From assembly GCA_013822915.1 (NCBI GenBank), contig PNLG01000095.1:1-7180 (forward strand): a stretch of DNA of 7,180 nt, in the 5' to 3' direction. The DNA is from Sphingomonas sp. Lineage in GTDB: Bacteria; Pseudomonadota; Alphaproteobacteria; Sphingomonadales; Sphingomonadaceae. Positions within the stretch are counted from its first letter, which is position 1. Every line of letters begins with the position of its first letter. A program made the translations under genes and the position numbers. Positions 6,462 through 7,180 of the stretch are shown here, one piece after another. The notes under the pieces are model-generated. The model was not told the origin of the DNA. It saw only the letters and a program-made list of their open reading frames with translations, and ran no database searches.

Positions 6462-7180
6462 ATGATCCCCCGCTATGCCCGCCCGGCGATGACCGCCATC
6501 TGGTCCCCCGAAACGCGCTATGCGATCTGGTTCGAGATTGAGGCGCACGCGACCGACGCGCTCGCCACCCTTGGCGTCGTACCCGCCGATGCTGCCGCTG
6601 CGCTGTGGCGGTGGTGGGCAACAAAGCCCGTGATCGACGTGGCGGCAATCGACGCAATCGAAGCGGTGACCAAGCACGACGTCATCGCTTTCCTCACCTG
6701 GGTCGCCGAACAAGTCGGCGATGACGCGCGCTTCATGCATCAGGGGATGACATCGTCCGATGTGCTCGACACCTGCCTGGCAGTGCAATTGGCGCGCGCC
6801 AGCGACTTGCTGCTCGCTGACATTGACGCGCTGCTTGAGGTGCTGAGGGCCCGCGCGATCGAGCATAAGCTCACGCCAACGATCGGGCGCAGCCATGGCA
6901 TTCATGCCGAGCCGGTGACATTCGGGCTGAAGCTGGCGGGCTATTATGCGGAGTTTGCGCGCGCCCGCGCGCGGCTCGTCGCGGCGCGCGCGGAGGTTGC
7001 GACCTGCGCGATTTCGGGCGCCGTTGGCACTTTTGCCAATGTCGATCCGCAGGTGGAGGCGCATGTCGCCGCGCAATTGGGCCTGACGATCGAGCCGGTT
7101 TCGACGCAGGTGATCCCGCGCGACCGGCACGCTATGTATTTTGCGACGCTGGGCGTGATCGCGTCGTCCGTCGAACGGCT
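6462..7180 (+). CDS. purB: Adenylosuccinate lyase, N-terminal 239 residues, cut by right window edge
   Basis: PurB removes fumarate at two steps of purine synthesis: SAICAR to AICAR, and adenylosuccinate to AMP. It is a cytosolic homotetramer of the fumarase/aspartase superfamily. The N-terminus MIPRYARPAMTAIWSPETRY is typical of the family. Key segments visible are KHDV (71-74), MHQGMTSSDVLDT (92-104) and GRSHGIHAEPVTFGLKLA (142-159), then SGAVGTFANVDP (185-196). H72, H93 and H145 line up with B. subtilis H68, H89 and H141, of which H141 is the general acid. The mobile loop carrying the catalytic serine lies beyond the window, so a bit under half of the protein is missing if it has the usual length of about 430-440 residues. 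The ATG is preceded by AAAGGAAG (6449-6456) at normal spacing. It is divergent from the receptor gene and separately transcribed. Nothing suggests damage in the visible part. Confidence 0.97.
   Translation, partial: MIPRYARPAMTAIWSPETRYAIWFEIEAHATDALATLGVVPADAAAALWRWWATKPVIDVAAIDAIEAVTKHDVIAFLTWVAEQVGDDARFMHQGMTSSDVLDTCLAVQLARASDLLLADIDALLEVLRARAIEHKLTPTIGRSHGIHAEPVTFGLKLAGYYAEFARARARLVAARAEVATCAISGAVGTFANVDPQVEAHVAAQLGLTIEPVSTQVIPRDRHAMYFATLGVIASSVER

Noticed and set aside
6390..7130. 246-codon minus-strand frame opposite purB
   Set aside because: The plus-strand product is an unmistakable adenylosuccinate lyase. The opposite frame is Arg-rich and resembles no family I know.

Overview
The window is an ordinary-looking stretch of chromosome from a GC-rich alphaproteobacterium. 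The best fit is the sphingomonads (Sphingomonas, Sphingopyxis and relatives). That placement is inferred from protein style: the YdbH-like protein, the RadC and PurB variants, and a large stand-alone TonB-dependent receptor. It is not a measured identity. Codon use is strongly GC-rich throughout, and I see no insertion sequence, phage gene, tRNA, rRNA or CRISPR array.

Layout from left to right: (1) 1-2985, minus strand: a long YdbH/AsmA-like envelope protein anchored in the inner membrane, open over 995 codons and cut off near its C-terminus by the left edge. (2) 2986-3081: a short divergent intergenic region. (3) 3082-3792, plus strand: radC, complete. (4) 3788-3844: a GC-rich inverted repeat containing both stop codons of the convergent genes, probably a two-way terminator. 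(5) 3840-6107, minus strand: a complete TonB-dependent outer-membrane receptor. (6) 6108-6461: a 354-base divergent intergenic region with two ATGC...GCAT dyads and possible promoters facing each way. (7) 6462 to the right edge, plus strand: the first 239 codons of purB (adenylosuccinate lyase).

The genes do not form one pathway. Orientation alternates (-, +, -, +), so each gene shown is probably the start of its own transcript or a single-gene unit. Two are envelope genes (proposed lipid transport between the membranes; outer-membrane uptake). The other two are housekeeping (purine synthesis) and a widespread Zn-protease-fold protein of unclear role (RadC).

I found no convincing undescribed system. 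The points most worth a second look are the terminator repeat spanning both stop codons, the paired dyads upstream of the receptor, the cysteine pairs in the YdbH-like protein, and the expected ynbE/ydbL neighbours just beyond the left edge.
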